From the NCBI GenBank assembly GCA_019321725.1, contig JAGSPU010000063.1:682001-746000 (forward strand): a stretch of DNA of 64,000 bases, read 5' to 3'. Every line of letters starts with the position of its first letter. Positions within the stretch are counted from its first letter, which is position 1. Under the pieces are notes generated by a model, which had not been told where the DNA came from, searched no databases, and was given only the letters and a program-made list of their open reading frames with translations. Of the stretch, positions 1 to 11,781 are shown piece by piece. Position numbers and translations under genes: made by a program. Source of the DNA: Paulownia fortunei. Taxonomy: Eukaryota; Streptophyta; Magnoliopsida; Lamiales; Paulowniaceae.

Positions 1-1698
1 CATGTAGTGTGAAAACAAAGTTCATCAAAATAAATTTTACCTTCAGCAACAATTACTTCATATGAAGGTGGTGGAAAAACCCAATTTCCAGCAGAATCTT
101 TCATGTGTCTTCTATCAGATGCAAAAGATTGCAGGAATATTGGCGCATGTACAATCCGGAAAACCCTGAAATTACCAAATTGAACTGTTTTCAAACAGAG
201 AAAAGGACTTCACTCAAAATTATTCCTGGTTATTGTCAACCATGCATATGGTTTACTTTAGGTGCAACTTGGCTAAGGACAGAGTAATTGTTCAGCAAAT
301 TCAGATTTGCTGTGCATGTGCCTTAACCAAATATTTCTAATATGGTATACCTTCTAGAATTTGTTAATTTTCTAGCTTAAGTATAGCATATGGTAAATAA
401 ATGGAGAAATAGAACAATAGTAGAATTTTGCTCCTTCTGCAGAAAGAATTCCTTCAGAGACCAAAAAATTCAATCTAGCAGAGAAGGTATGATTATAGCT
501 GCAGTGGGTCATGGAGACAAAACTCCAATTTGCAGTTTATCTGTGTCCGATAATCCTCACAAAGTTGCAGCATTAACATACACATAAAATATTTTTCCTC
601 CGACAAAATGTCAGGACAGCACCTAATCATTCTTACCTATGAAACTCGGAAAATAGCTGAAATGAAGGCCGAATAGTTTCAGCTACATATGTGGCCAGTG
701 GAGAAGGAAAAGGAAGACTTGAATCTAAATCCCACACTAGATGAGGCAAGTTGCTTTCTTTTCTTTTCTGCAAGAGGCATCATGAGACATGACAGTGAAA
801 ACATTTTTTTTTTCCTTGCCACATGAAGTACCTTTATTGGTCAGACAGTTCCATCCTCAATAAGATAACAGAATAAGATCCTTACTTGCACACATATAAC
901 ATGATAATCCCAGAGAATTACCCCATCTGCTCTCTGGCTTGCCTTCTGATGCCACAATGGAATCTGAGAAAAAGTAATCAATTTGAGTCTCAGTTTATCA
1001 ACCTTGTAATATAATTTTTTTAACAATACCAAAATTTCAAATAAGTTGACTTTTTATGATTTCATTCATCCAGCATTTCAGAAATGCAGACAAGGATTAA
1101 GATTGATCAAAATTACTAGCCTGCTTTTTTTCATTGGAAATGAAAACCACATATAGATCAGAACCATCTGATTTTGCTATCCCATCCTCGCTCAGCTTCT
1201 TGCACAGCAAGTATACATTCTCCTCACTATCAAAATAAACAAGAAACAAAAAGTTGTAAAATTTAGCATCCAATCTGAAGGAAATTGCTAAGATCAAAAA
1301 TAAAATAACCAACCAAAATTAACTATAAAGTTCATCAATCAAAATAATCAAGAAACAGTGAGCTAAAATCACACACGATCAAAAAAATTTCCCACAGATG
1401 AAACATTAATAGCACAAAACTATAAGGCGAAATTTTAGTATATGCTAATCATAACAAAATATCTGTAGTGCATTCTCAAGATTACACCATGTACTGCCCA
1501 TGTAAAAGTTAGCCAATAAATTCATAAACGAATTCCAAGATTGACCCAGAACAAGAAAATAGTTAAAAAGTATTAACAGAGCCAACCCAAGAAAGTATAT
1601 ATATAAATTTACCAGTAATAAGGGGTGTGATGGAAACGAGAAACTCCCAGAGGGGTAGTAGCTAATGATGAAGAAGAAGATGCGTCCAAATTCACCAT
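1..1698 (-). CDS. NTAQ1: Protein N-terminal glutamine amidohydrolase (NTAQ1), 3' end outside window
   Basis: Converts N-terminal Gln of proteins to Glu, the tertiary-to-secondary step of the Arg/N-degron pathway; a cytosolic/nuclear enzyme. Five minus-strand exons join in phase: 1698-1613, 1226-1121, 963-886, 767-637 and 165-41. The last donor lies at 40-39, so the C-terminal exons are beyond the left edge. Family landmarks are visible: YYCEENVY (candidate nucleophile Cys29), WDYHV (His85, the motif behind the alias WDYHV1), VWDLD (Asp103), then FRIVHAP and FASDRRHMK. Together these give the Cys-His-Asp triad known for the family. The start is the first ATG in frame with the CEENVY exon. The exon 2/3 junction requires a GC donor (CAG|GCTAGT). 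The gene is divergent from the DTW gene across 257 bp. Identity is firm; the missing C-terminus cannot be assessed. Confidence 0.93.
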
Positions 1699-1955
1699 CT
1701 TTTGAGCATATTTTCTTGATTTCCTATGATTCTTGTTTCTATATCGTTTACCATCGTAGCAAATGGGCTCCAATTTTCCAAATTCTTTACGGGCCTTAAA
1801 GAAATCAACCCAATAATTTTGACAGTGAGGAATTTATATGTTTGGGCTTTAGTAAACTAAAAATGCCCATTTCCCCTCCTACGACAGCCCATTTAAGTTT
1901 TGGGCCCACTAACTTCATTTAACATAGCACTCTTTCAGATTAGAATAGAAGCCCA
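1699..1955. promoter_or_regulatory. Shared bidirectional promoter of NTAQ1 and DTW gene
   Basis: Only 257 bp separate the two start codons, which face away from each other, so both 5'UTRs and core promoters must fit here. The stretch contains TGGGCCC near 1901-1907, TGGGCTT near 1842 and TGGGCTCC near 1765. These resemble the TGGGCC/T site II elements (TCP-factor targets) common in plant housekeeping and translation genes. No clear TATA box is seen for either direction, which fits broad constitutive expression. Assignment of the motifs is inference. Confidence 0.6.
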
Positions 1956-3520
1956 ATGGACTTGCCTGAAGCACCCACCTCCGTCGCCGCTGCCGCCACC
2001 TCCTCCGCCGGCGACTACCAACCAGCACGGCGGCTGACTTGCACCACCGGATGCGGACGCCCTATAAGCGTGTGCCTCTGCCACACCCTCCCTTCAACTC
2101 CCCTGCCCACGGCCACAAAAGTCGTCATCCTCCACCACCCCCACGAGCGCCGCCACAAGCTCGCCACCGTCCCCCTCCTCTCCAAATGCCTCCAAAACTG
2201 CGAAATCATCGTCGGACGTAAGCTGAAGTACGGCCAATCGAAGCTTCTTGCTTCTCTCCACGATCAAGCCTGTGAAAACCCCAATTTGCCTCTCGGTCGA
2301 GCTCTTTATCTCTTCCCTGGTATGAAGATCAAACTGAAAAGGTTTTTCCTTTTCCCTATTTCCGTCTCATTTGAGCTGCTGCATTTAACTGTTGAATGTA
2401 CCTTGTTCTGTAACACTTGGACCTTGCTTTATTTAATCTTTCTACGATAAACGCCTGCGAAACAATATTGTGCGAAATTAATGAAAAAATGATGTGTAAA
2501 TCACAAAAGTCTCTCTTGAACGTAAATGCATTTACCTCGTGTTTTCTTCTCTAACCATACATGAGAGAATGATATATAAGGTTTTTCTTCTGGGAAATTT
2601 GGGATTCAAATATAGCCAAATGTTTCTTAAGGAGCTAATCTTATGTTCTTGCCATCAATAAGTTTATATGTTGAGATGGAGTTCCAATTTTGAGGCAAGA
2701 GGGTGACACAGTTAGTGAGGCACTATGTGTCTAGATTGTTTGTATTCGATTTCTTTTGTGGAAAAAAAAAAAAAAAAAAGAACCAATTTGGTGTATCTTG
2801 GAAGTTGTTTTTGTGTTTAAAGCCATACCATACGGTAATAAATTTTGTCTGGGATGATCTACTGGCACAAATTAATAATCATAAACTCTTGGTGATGCAG
2901 AATGGAAAGCTTTGGTTGAACATTATGTAGTTCTATTGCATGATATAAGCCACGGAGCTTGAATGACTCAGGAAACTTTTTGTTTACTTTTTCTGTTTCT
3001 TTTCTACCTCTTTTTACACATTCATAACATACAGATGTGTTTCTGGTATTGATGGGAGTATTCTGTAGGTCCAAATGCTTTGCCATTAGTTGAAGTCAAT
3101 CAGATCTATTCGTCTCTTGATGATGTTGCCAGGGATGATCTCGTTCTGATTGTTTTTGACGGAACTTGGAAGCACGCCAAGGAAATGGTGCTAGCAAGTT
3201 TATCATTTTTATCCAAGTTTGCCATTCAAGTTTGTTTAGATTTTGATGCTCGGGCTGATGGTGGGACTATTTTTGACTCAGAATTGATATTAAGGAAAGA
3301 ACCATTTGCTGGGTGTATGAGTACAATGGAGGCAGTTGCCAGGTGTTTACGAGTCCTTGAGCCTAATGGTATTGATATTGAGTCGAGGATAATTGAGGTT
3401 TTAAGAGCTATGGTTAGTTTTCAGGCTTGCTTCTTGAAACCCTTGAGGCCAAGACCAAAGTTAATGAAAAATAATACAGGGAAAAAAGAGAAGAATGATA
3501 GCACTGACTCACTCTGTTAA
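1956..3520 (+). CDS. DTW-domain tRNA-uridine aminocarboxypropyltransferase (DTWD2-like)
   Basis: The DTW/TapT family transfers the 3-amino-3-carboxypropyl group of S-adenosylmethionine to uridine in tRNA, giving acp3U. Two exons, 1956-2319 and 3069-3520, join in phase 1 to give 271 aa. Residues 29-42 hold four cysteines (C29, C33, C40, C42) in the N-terminal zinc-binding-like motif. HHPHERRHK (60-68) is the conserved substrate/SAM-site segment. DGTW (152-155) is the family signature DxTW, followed by KHAKEM. A basic tail of K, R and N closes the protein. The first exon is GC-rich and codes a low-complexity Ala/Thr/Ser N-terminus. The 749-bp intron ends in TTCTGTAG. The start is the first ATG after the NTAQ1-side promoter. 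Assignment to the DTWD2 rather than the DTWD1 branch is from memory and less certain than the family call. Confidence 0.9.
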
Positions 3521-6500
3521 TGATATTGAAGTTCTTATTTCATTTTGCTAATTTGTAGTAGTTCTCCAGCAACTTTAAAAAAAATGAGTGGTGTGGAGGG
3601 TACTAGTTTAATCCACCTGCTCTTTTCCACTATGTTAAGATATAATATTTTTCAGTGATCTCCAGAGAATTTAATTTGAACTATGCAAAGGCATGACACT
3701 TGCTGAGCAGTTAGATCTTCTTTATTTTACTCTTTTCTTTCTTACTAATTGTAGTTCTATTGTTTTACATTTCCCATATTAATGGGAGGACATTATTGCA
3801 ATGATTAACTTGAGTTTAACATTGAACAGAAAAGTTAAGCAAGAATTAATTAAGAAAAGAAGAAGAACAAAAATTTGTAAGGCTTCAAGAATCTCAAGAA
3901 TTGTTAAGTTTATGGTGAAAGTACGTAGATGTGCTTAATTATATGTATTTGAGTCCCTTGATTTTGAAACTTCACGGGTTCCTCTGAAGCTGAAGTTGTT
4001 TAATTGAATTCAATATTCGAAAAATGTGCTTTCTGCCTTTCTTCTTCTTTCTTTTAACCCAGGAAACATGTGTCCTTTGTCGCATTGGTGGTTGGCTGCC
4101 ACTCCAAAAAAACAGTGTGCAAGTATATTGGGTGCATATAGTAGATCATATAAACCTATCTTGCAAGTAAGTAGTAGGTTTAGTTCTTATTTTGCATCAA
4201 ATCATAGCAGCACAGAAACTTCATCGCTTGGCGGTGTCTTCTTTGGTGTCTGAAATCATGTGGTCTATGGACAGAATTTCAGTTCACCTTGCCCCTTGGT
4301 GAAATAATTCTATGCCTTTCTACGAAAGGGCATATTTTCAGTTTACTGCCACCCAACTTTGTTTGCTTTTATAATTGTTTTATCAACAATAACTTGTTCT
4401 AGATAAAGTATAAACCAAAACTGATATTCTTGTACCGATTTCTTTTCTCTTGTTACACATGATTGACCTTTCATGTGTTATAAATTCTCAAATTTACTTG
4501 CCAGATCTTTTTGGGATATGGTTGTGACTGATTAATACAATTCAAAGATGGACATGTTCCTTTATTGGAATTGAGGGCCTGTGTTGTTCATGTCAGGCTG
4601 GTGGTGGGGGTCCTCAAATGCTTTATCTTTTCTTTTATCCCATGATAAGTGTGCTCTGGATTGCCCTCCATGTCCTGTTCAGCAGTTCTGGTCTATTCAT
4701 CTGTATCATCTCTCACTTCTGATATAAGTGAGGCTCAAGCCACAAGCACCACGCCTGCCCCTGGTTTCGACTCTCTATACCTTCCTTCTTTGTTGTTCCA
4801 TAGTAATGCTTGCCAAATGATAATAAGTTGTTCATAATGTGTACAGAGGTAGACAGGTAGATGGATAGTTGTATGGAGAGTTTTTTGAGCATCTCAAGGT
4901 AAACCATTTGTTGAATTTTCCCAAGTAGCCTCTTTAATGTTTTCTGGTGGGCAAGATAATGTAGCAGCAGTGCCACTTGATGAACAACTGATCATAGTTA
5001 TGCTTGTTTTTATTTTATGAGTTGCTTATGGCCCTTGCATTCTTCAGTTTTGTTATGTCTTGTACTTGGGGGGCTTTTACTTTTATTTCACTTTACTATT
5101 GCTTGTGGGGGTTCTTCTGGTGTTACTTGGATATAAGTAATGTAAGGATATAAGTAATGTATTCAAATGCATGTTACACCAAGTAAAGTGTACATCGAGT
5201 AAAAATTTATCCTTCATCTACATATACACATATATAATTTTTGTATATAGATAAAGGGTGAATGTTACATCCAATATAACCCTACTAGATGTACTATTAG
5301 GAGACCCGTAGAGGATGTGTAGAAGAGCTTATTCCAAAGGGCTTTCTACCAAAGTTGTCAAGTGCAACTGTACAATGTTTATAAACTCAAATTACCTCAA
5401 ACGTATTATATAATAAAAATTTTATTTAATATATTCACGTTACATGTAGATGATATGGAAAATGATTTAAGATTGTGGCTTATATACATTACTTAATTGT
5501 CATCCAATTGATATAGTATAAATAAATAAATATACAATAAATATATTATGTGTGGTCAATGACAATTCTGTAAAATATTAGAAAAGAAAAAAAAAAAAAA
5601 CAATGTTCTTAAACAAATTGAAATTGACTGAAGTAGGGCAGGCTGGCAGGAGTGATTTGAGGTTTGATTTAGGTTAACCGTCCTTGGGACATATTCTGAC
5701 ATTTTATATGAGATTTTCATAAACTTTATCGATTAGGGGCAGATTGGGTCATTTTAGCAGCGTTAGATTTTCAAAATTTCATAATTATGTGGTCAAAAGA
5801 AAAGCATATTTTGCAGTTTTTTTGTTGGTTTTCTTGGAAATGTCATTTTCAGTGAGTCGGTTTTCCCAATTTGAATCCCAGGCCCGTCTGCTAAAGCCAC
5901 CGACCAAACCGGCCAATTCTTGGTTTCTTTCTGTATATCCTCTCCGTGTCAGTGTCAGGACTTTTGGTCAAATTTGAATCAATTTATTAATTTTATATTA
6001 TTATTTAAAAAATAATTAAGAATTAGTTTCATCATACTATTTTTTTAATTGAGAGAGTTGTTTTCGAAAAAAACATATTTAATTTTAAGAAAAATGAAGT
6101 GACAAAAATAGAACAGTGGGAGTAATATATATTAAAATATAATGATACTACAATTTCTAATTAATGTCTAAAATGTTTTATCATAATCATTCAAAGGACT
6201 AATTGATTTTAACCATAATCTTTCATTCAATTTTTTTTTCAAATAGTAATTATGAAGTTCAATCAAACCAACAACAACTTCTTGCAAAATAAAATATGTC
6301 ATAATCAAATTTCTATATGCAAGCAAAAGTTACACCTATGAAATTAACATGAAAGTCATATGAAAAAACGAAACAAATTTAAAATGGGTAAAAACTTTTA
6401 GGATAATTATTTGCACCAATCTTATAAATTTATAACTTGATTTCTTTAATGATTAAAAAAATATTTCAAAAGAAGGAAATAAAATTTTCAAATTAATGAA

Positions 6501-6807
6501 GGGTACCCCAATGGGAGAGATGAGATGCTATAGGCATGATGGCAGGCAAAAAGCCAAACACCAACAGCACCTTCAGATAAATAAATTTATAAAAATAAAA
6601 ATTAAAAAAAAATATTGAATATTGATAAATAAATAAAAAGGAAAGATGAAAAGCCTTCACTGGTTTGTCCAACTCATAAATTTGATTATTTTCCTAAAAT
6701 ATGTGGTTATTTGTATATTCTATTTATTGCTGAAGGAGATTTAGAGTAACTATTATGATCTCTTTTATTTTATTTTATTTTATTTTATAATCCAGATATT
6801 CCAATTT
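3521..6807. other. Intergenic, 3'UTR of DTW gene and unassigned DNA
   Basis: After the DTW stop codon the sequence is moderately AT-rich. The first few hundred bases are probably 3'UTR. From about 5200 it becomes strongly AT-rich with homopolymer runs (A15 near 5588). No reading frame here shows recognisable protein similarity or plausible multi-exon structure. A stretch at 4026-4253 is open but its product is not recognised, and it may be transcribed 3' flank or an alternative last exon. Confidence 0.5.
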
Positions 6808-7095
6808 TGTCGAACTAATTTTGAAGCTCCAAAACACTTGCCCCTAGCACCCTAGAGGGGATAAATTGCAAGATATGCCTTAACTGCCTCCCGGGTTTCC
6901 AACAAGAATTGTATACTTGTGTGCACAAGGAGCCCAATTCACATCATACTAAACTCCGGCCGCAAGATCCCACTGGGAGCACAGTGATTGCTTCATATCG
7001 AAATTCAGCCGCAGGTTCCCACCAAAATTCAAACCCCTACCCTACCGTTGTAAGTGAATTCAAGTTGATAGTTCCACCAGTTGAACTAAGAGGTT
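6808..7095 (-). repeat. tRNA-derived SINE-like element, copy 1
   Basis: Read on the minus strand, the right end carries a pol III box A-like TAGTTCAACTGG (7088-7077). About 42 bp further on is a box B-like GGTTTGAATTT (7035-7025), the usual SINE order and spacing. The rest (about 6810-7020) matches a second copy at 10630-10835 over some 200 bp, including the cores CACAAGGAGCCCAA and CAGTGATTGCTTCATA. The boundaries are approximate, and target-site duplications were not resolved. Confidence 0.6.
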
Positions 7096-8741
7096 GAAGT
7101 AAATTGACTCTAAGTATATTCGAGATTTTTTCCTATTATTTTGCGTCAAGACCACTAAATTTAATAATATAAATCATGAATTTCAAAATAGTTAAAGTGT
7201 GTGAAAAGAATTTAACAAAAGTAATTTGAAAATTAAATATAAAAAAGTTTGAAAAAAAAATTATTCCATTTACAAATTTATTGAATACACACGTGCAATA
7301 TACGTACATGTGCACATATACATACATATACAAAGGAATACACGTGTTTGTACACTCGCCAATTTAATGCCAGATAATTTGCCTATGGTAGGAAAGTTAT
7401 CGTACACAGGCCGGAAAATTAAACACCAATCAAATTATTTAGCGCCTAGAGCTTCCATGGATGTTATCCACTTTTTTTTAAATTCGTATTATACTCGTAT
7501 AATATATATAAATAGATATATATATATATATATATAATTAAAAATATTTTCATATTTTATATAAATTTTGAACTATCGAATAATATTTCATATTTTTAAA
7601 GTAAATCATTTAGTATATGTATTATAATTACTCACAAATAATACTATATTTTAATAAATATTTATATATAAATAAAATGTTATTTATAGGTATTGAGGGA
7701 ATATCATATAAATAAAAAATAATTTTTTTAATAATTTATGAGTATAATTATTATTATTAAATAATTATTTTTAAATTATGTCATAATTATAAATTAAATA
7801 ATATATAGAATAATTTTTGCATAATTATAAATAAATATAAACACAATTCATTTAAAAATAACATTAAAATAAGTCATATTTTTGCTCATGAATAATTTTT
7901 TTACATTTGTATTTTTGTCCATACATCTATGAATTCGTATATTATCGATTTTTATATTTTTTTCATCATAATTTTTAACAAAAATTTATAATATAATCAT
8001 ACGTATTAAATATTGAATTTTTTATATCCCGTGTTTAACTAATTAGACACCACTTTGTGATTACTATTAATTATTTTGATAAATTGGCTTTGGTAAGCTG
8101 CACTAAATAACAATTTAATTTAATTTTGTTACTCGAAATAGTTAATTTTTATGTGGAGTGCAAAATTTCTTCAAGTACTCAGTATGTGGATATAGAATAG
8201 CCACCGAATGCGATGCCACAATAATTTTTTGAGAATAACAAATTTTGTGGTAGTTGTATAATTTGTTGTACACACCTATGTTTTTTGTATTGTAAATTCA
8301 TAATTTAATAAAAGCAATAAATATGGTTTAGGTTAAGTATGTAATTTATTTATGTATTTTTTGCTTTAAAATAAATAAGTTCCATTTTTTTATGACTAAT
8401 GCACAAAATATATAGTTATTTTTCCATCTTTTAAATCAACAAGTTACCTTAGAGTATGATTTAAATTAAAAGGATTTGATAAATAAGAATTTTAAAATAT
8501 TATAACTAATTTATTGCATTTGTTTGGATAATTTTGAAGTATTGTTGAAAGTTGGGTATTTTAATGATTAATTTTTAGCAAATTTTTTTAATTATTATAA
8601 TGAATTTGAAATCACTTTACTATTAAATTCATTGAAATTCTTATGCCAAATTAACCAAATATTATTCTCGAAATCACTTTCTTCAATTCAAATGCAATTT
8701 AATTCAGAAAAACAAACAACATGCTTATACATCATTTAAAA
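7096..8741. other. AT-rich intergenic stretch with TA microsatellite
   Basis: Very AT-rich spacer with no plausible gene. A (TA)n run occupies about 7500-7538. Short open frames here are explained by base composition. Confidence 0.55.
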
Positions 8742-9205
8742 GGTGTTTGGCTAAATTTATTTAAAAGGTCTTATAAGCTCCCACATTTTATAATATTTTA
8801 TTTTATTTTATCTATTTATTTCATACATCTTATAAGATGTTTTTGAAGTTTATAAAATATTATATTTTATTTTAAAAATAAATTGTTGGAGTGTGTGGAT
8901 AAAATAAAATTATGAAACTTTTAAAATGTTTGTACTGATAAATTTTTAATTAAAATTATCAAAATAAAAAAATATTAAAATATAATCTTATTTTAAAAAT
9001 AAGTTGGGATTGACGTATTTTTTTTTTTTTAAGTTTATAAGCTTTCAAACAATTTTTTTGGAATCATATAAGCTCTTTTAAAAAAATATATATCAAATAC
9101 TATTTAAAATCTTTAAAAAAAATATCAAATACTATTTAAGATTTTGTAAGTTTTTAAACATTTTACAAAATATTTTAAAAAAATTATAAATTCAACCAAA
9201 TATCC
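8742..9205. mobile_element. MITE-like element with imperfect terminal inverted repeats
   Basis: The left end GGTGTTTGGCTAAATTTAT and the reverse complement of the right end, GGATATTTGGTTGAATTTAT, match apart from one gap and a few substitutions. The GTTTGGCTAAA start and the repeated TTATAAGCT-type interior are typical of common plant MITEs. It is 464 bp and noncoding. No clear target-site duplication was seen, so the superfamily (hAT or Mutator) is open. Confidence 0.55.
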
Positions 9206-10629
9206 TCCTAAGTTTCATCTAAACTTAGTTGTATTCCACGCTTCAAGTATTTATTATTACATTGCGAATACGTATTTGGTCTTTTACAGTTTATCAAAAG
9301 CATAAAAATATTTTTATTTTAAAAAAAAAAAAAAAACTTTAGCATTTAACCTAGTACACAAGTACACAATTGGCAGTTGGAGTTCACATGGAACCTCAAG
9401 CATATGATATAATAAGCTGAATTAAAGTTGAAGTGAAGAAAAGCAATAACCAAATAACCCTGAGTTGGATGCCATTTTCAATCAATAGAAATGAAAATGA
9501 CTTGAACCAACCATGCTTTATCATTTTCCCTTTTTTTTTTCTTTTGTAATCAATATTACATTTATTCCCAAAATAATTGATTTTTTCACTTCCTCTGTTT
9601 TTTCATGGCATCTTTTGTCAATTTGTGTGTCTAATTAGGAGGATATATTAGACTTTATAAGTATATATGCTTGACTCAATTTTGATTTTTATCAATTGAA
9701 TTAATGGAAAAATAAACAAATAAAGACTAGATAGACGGCAACATTAACTTTTATATTTTGAACTTGTTTTTGAGAAGAATATATGATGAAAATAAAAAAA
9801 TAAAAAAATAAAAAAAATTAATTACGAGAAAAAATAAAAAATAAAAAGCATTATTATAGAATATATGTATAGGGGACGGAGTCAATAATTTTTTAAATTA
9901 AAATTTTAAATTTCAATAAGTTTATATGTAACATAAAAATTTATATAAGTTGAGAGCCTGCCTTTCCCCCTTCCTTCCATTCTTTCCACTTATTGAAATG
10001 CATGAATTTTCCCTAACCAAACAAAATGTAAAAAGACTAACCATATTTAGCCTTAAACAAGAATGGTTTTTCTCTTGTTTTTTGATTTAATCATCATATT
10101 ACAAAGGAGAAAGACCTTGATATATAAACTTAAATTAATTTTATACATTAAACTCATGTACACAATGCAACAGAAAAAAAATATCGATATATTTGTTTCT
10201 ATTTTCATTATTGCATTTCTCTTTCTTGGAGATGAAAACATATTTGTCTCGTACGTTTTAAATAATATTTGTATTATTTCAAAATATCAATCATTCATTA
10301 TAATATTTAAATAATTATATATTTTACTATACATTCATTCACTATAATAGAAGAATATTAATAAAATATTTATATTTAAAAATACCTATCGCGAACCATA
10401 ATAAAATAATATTAACAAGATATTTATAATTAAAAATATATTACAAAATACATTATTTTTTCTCAACAATACATCCAAATATATTTATATTCTCTATATA
10501 TTTCTCAATCCATTATTAAAATACATTTTTTCAAAATAATTTACTCATAACAATTAAAAATAAAACCAAACATAGCATAATTCTCATGCTAGAGGGTATA
10601 TAAGTAATAGAAATGTAGATTCCTAGTTT
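9206..10629. other. AT-rich intergenic stretch including an element fragment near 9868-9975
   Basis: No gene is supported. The GGGACGGAGTCAA segment near 9873, followed by an A/T-rich body and GAGAGCCTGCC, resembles the termini of the element at 31624-31829 and may be a degraded relative. The remainder is AT-rich with short poly-A and AAAAAAT repeats (9790-9845). Confidence 0.45.
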
Positions 10630-10835
10630 GCGCTAGACTAATTCTGAACCTCCTACACACCTGTCCCTAGCACCTAGGAGGGGGTAAATAGCGGGATATG
10701 TCTCAACCAACACCCAGGTTCCCAACAAGAACTGTACACTTCTGCGCACAAGGAGCCCAACCCACAGTGATCGCTCGAAACACCTCAGTCGCAGGGTCCC
10801 ACTGACAGCCCAGTGATTGCTTCATACTGAAATAG
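10630..10835 (-). repeat. SINE-like element, copy 2 (5'-truncated)
   Basis: It aligns with 6808-7005 in the same orientation. Both contain CCCTAGCACC-TAG, GATATG-CT-AAC, CACAAGGAGCCCAA and CAGTGATTGCTTCATA. The match stops at about 10835, where an A-run begins, so the minus-strand 5' portion holding the pol III boxes is missing. It differs from copy 1 by many substitutions and an indel of about 10 bp, so the insertion is not recent. Confidence 0.6.
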
Positions 10836-11365
10836 AAAAAAAAAAATGTATTTTTCTTATTAAGAAAACATCACCATCGTGACCACATTGCTTTTGCATT
10901 TTTCACTAATGTAGCCAAAAATCATGTCATTATCAATGATTAACTTGCATTTTACGCACTCAAATAATTTTCTAGTGGTAATAATTCTTTAAATATATTA
11001 TCAGATATTTTACCAAATATTGCGAAATGTGACGATATTTTTTCAATAATAAATTTTTGGCTGAAAATCGACATCCTTCCACCAAAATGGAGGGTAGAGA
11101 AACACTTTTTCATTAATATATTAACAGAATAATACTAATAAAAGCATGAAAGGTGAATTAAATAACTAAAATACAATGAAATAATTAAATAAAAGCCCAA
11201 AAAAAATATATTAAAGATTTAAAAATAAAAAGAAAGAAAAAACCAACATGGCTGGTGCAGCCACCATCACCGCATCTTTGCTCAAAATGTTTTTATGCTT
11301 CTCTCTCCAACTCATCCCCATTCATTATTCACTGCTTTTTTCTTCACATTTCTCTCTCTAAAACT

Positions 11366-11404
<39 letters not shown>
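11366..11404. repeat. (TA)n microsatellite
   Basis: About 18 uninterrupted TA units lie in the distal promoter of the villin gene. The run is likely length-variable. Confidence 0.9.
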
Positions 11405-11406
<2 letters not shown>

Positions 11407-11687
11407 ATACGTACATCTTCTCTTGTATATCTATATCCACATCCTTCATTTTTGGGTATATACCGTCTGAAAAAGAATTGTACAGATTTTCTGCATGAAA
11501 TCTTAAAAGCCCCCAAAAGTTGAAAAGTGAAAAATAAACCCAGAGATTAAAAGAAAAAAATTAACCATCCCATAATACCATGCAACAATTATTCATTTCC
11601 CTTTTTTCTCTCTTAAAATAAATATCTTTCTCCCTCTCTGTCTACTTTTTTTTCATTTGCCAGCTCTGCATGCTCTGCTCTCCTCCC

Positions 11688-11693
11688 TATAAA
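11688..11693 (+). promoter_or_regulatory. TATA box of villin gene
   Basis: TATAAA in the context CCTCCCTATAAACC, followed by CT-rich sequence and a purine-rich leader. Transcription would be expected to begin about 30 bp downstream, near 11720. It lies 2.7 kb above the coding start because a long intron appears to split the leader. Confidence 0.6.
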
Positions 11694-11781
11694 CCTTTCT
11701 CTTTTTCTATACTTTCTCTCTCTAGAACTGCCCTTTTATCAAAATTTCGTAGAAAGAGAGAATTGAAGAGATCTCTCAAAG

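Noticed and set aside
2015..2221. Open frames on both strands inside DTW exon 1
   Set aside because: They are shadows of a GC-rich coding exon, and only the DTW frame carries the conserved motifs.
4026..4253. 75-codon open frame downstream of the DTW gene
   Set aside because: No recognised similarity and no convincing splice link; kept only as unassigned DNA.
11255..11498. Open frames reading Tyr-Ile repeats upstream of villin
   Set aside because: They are created by the (TA)n microsatellite.
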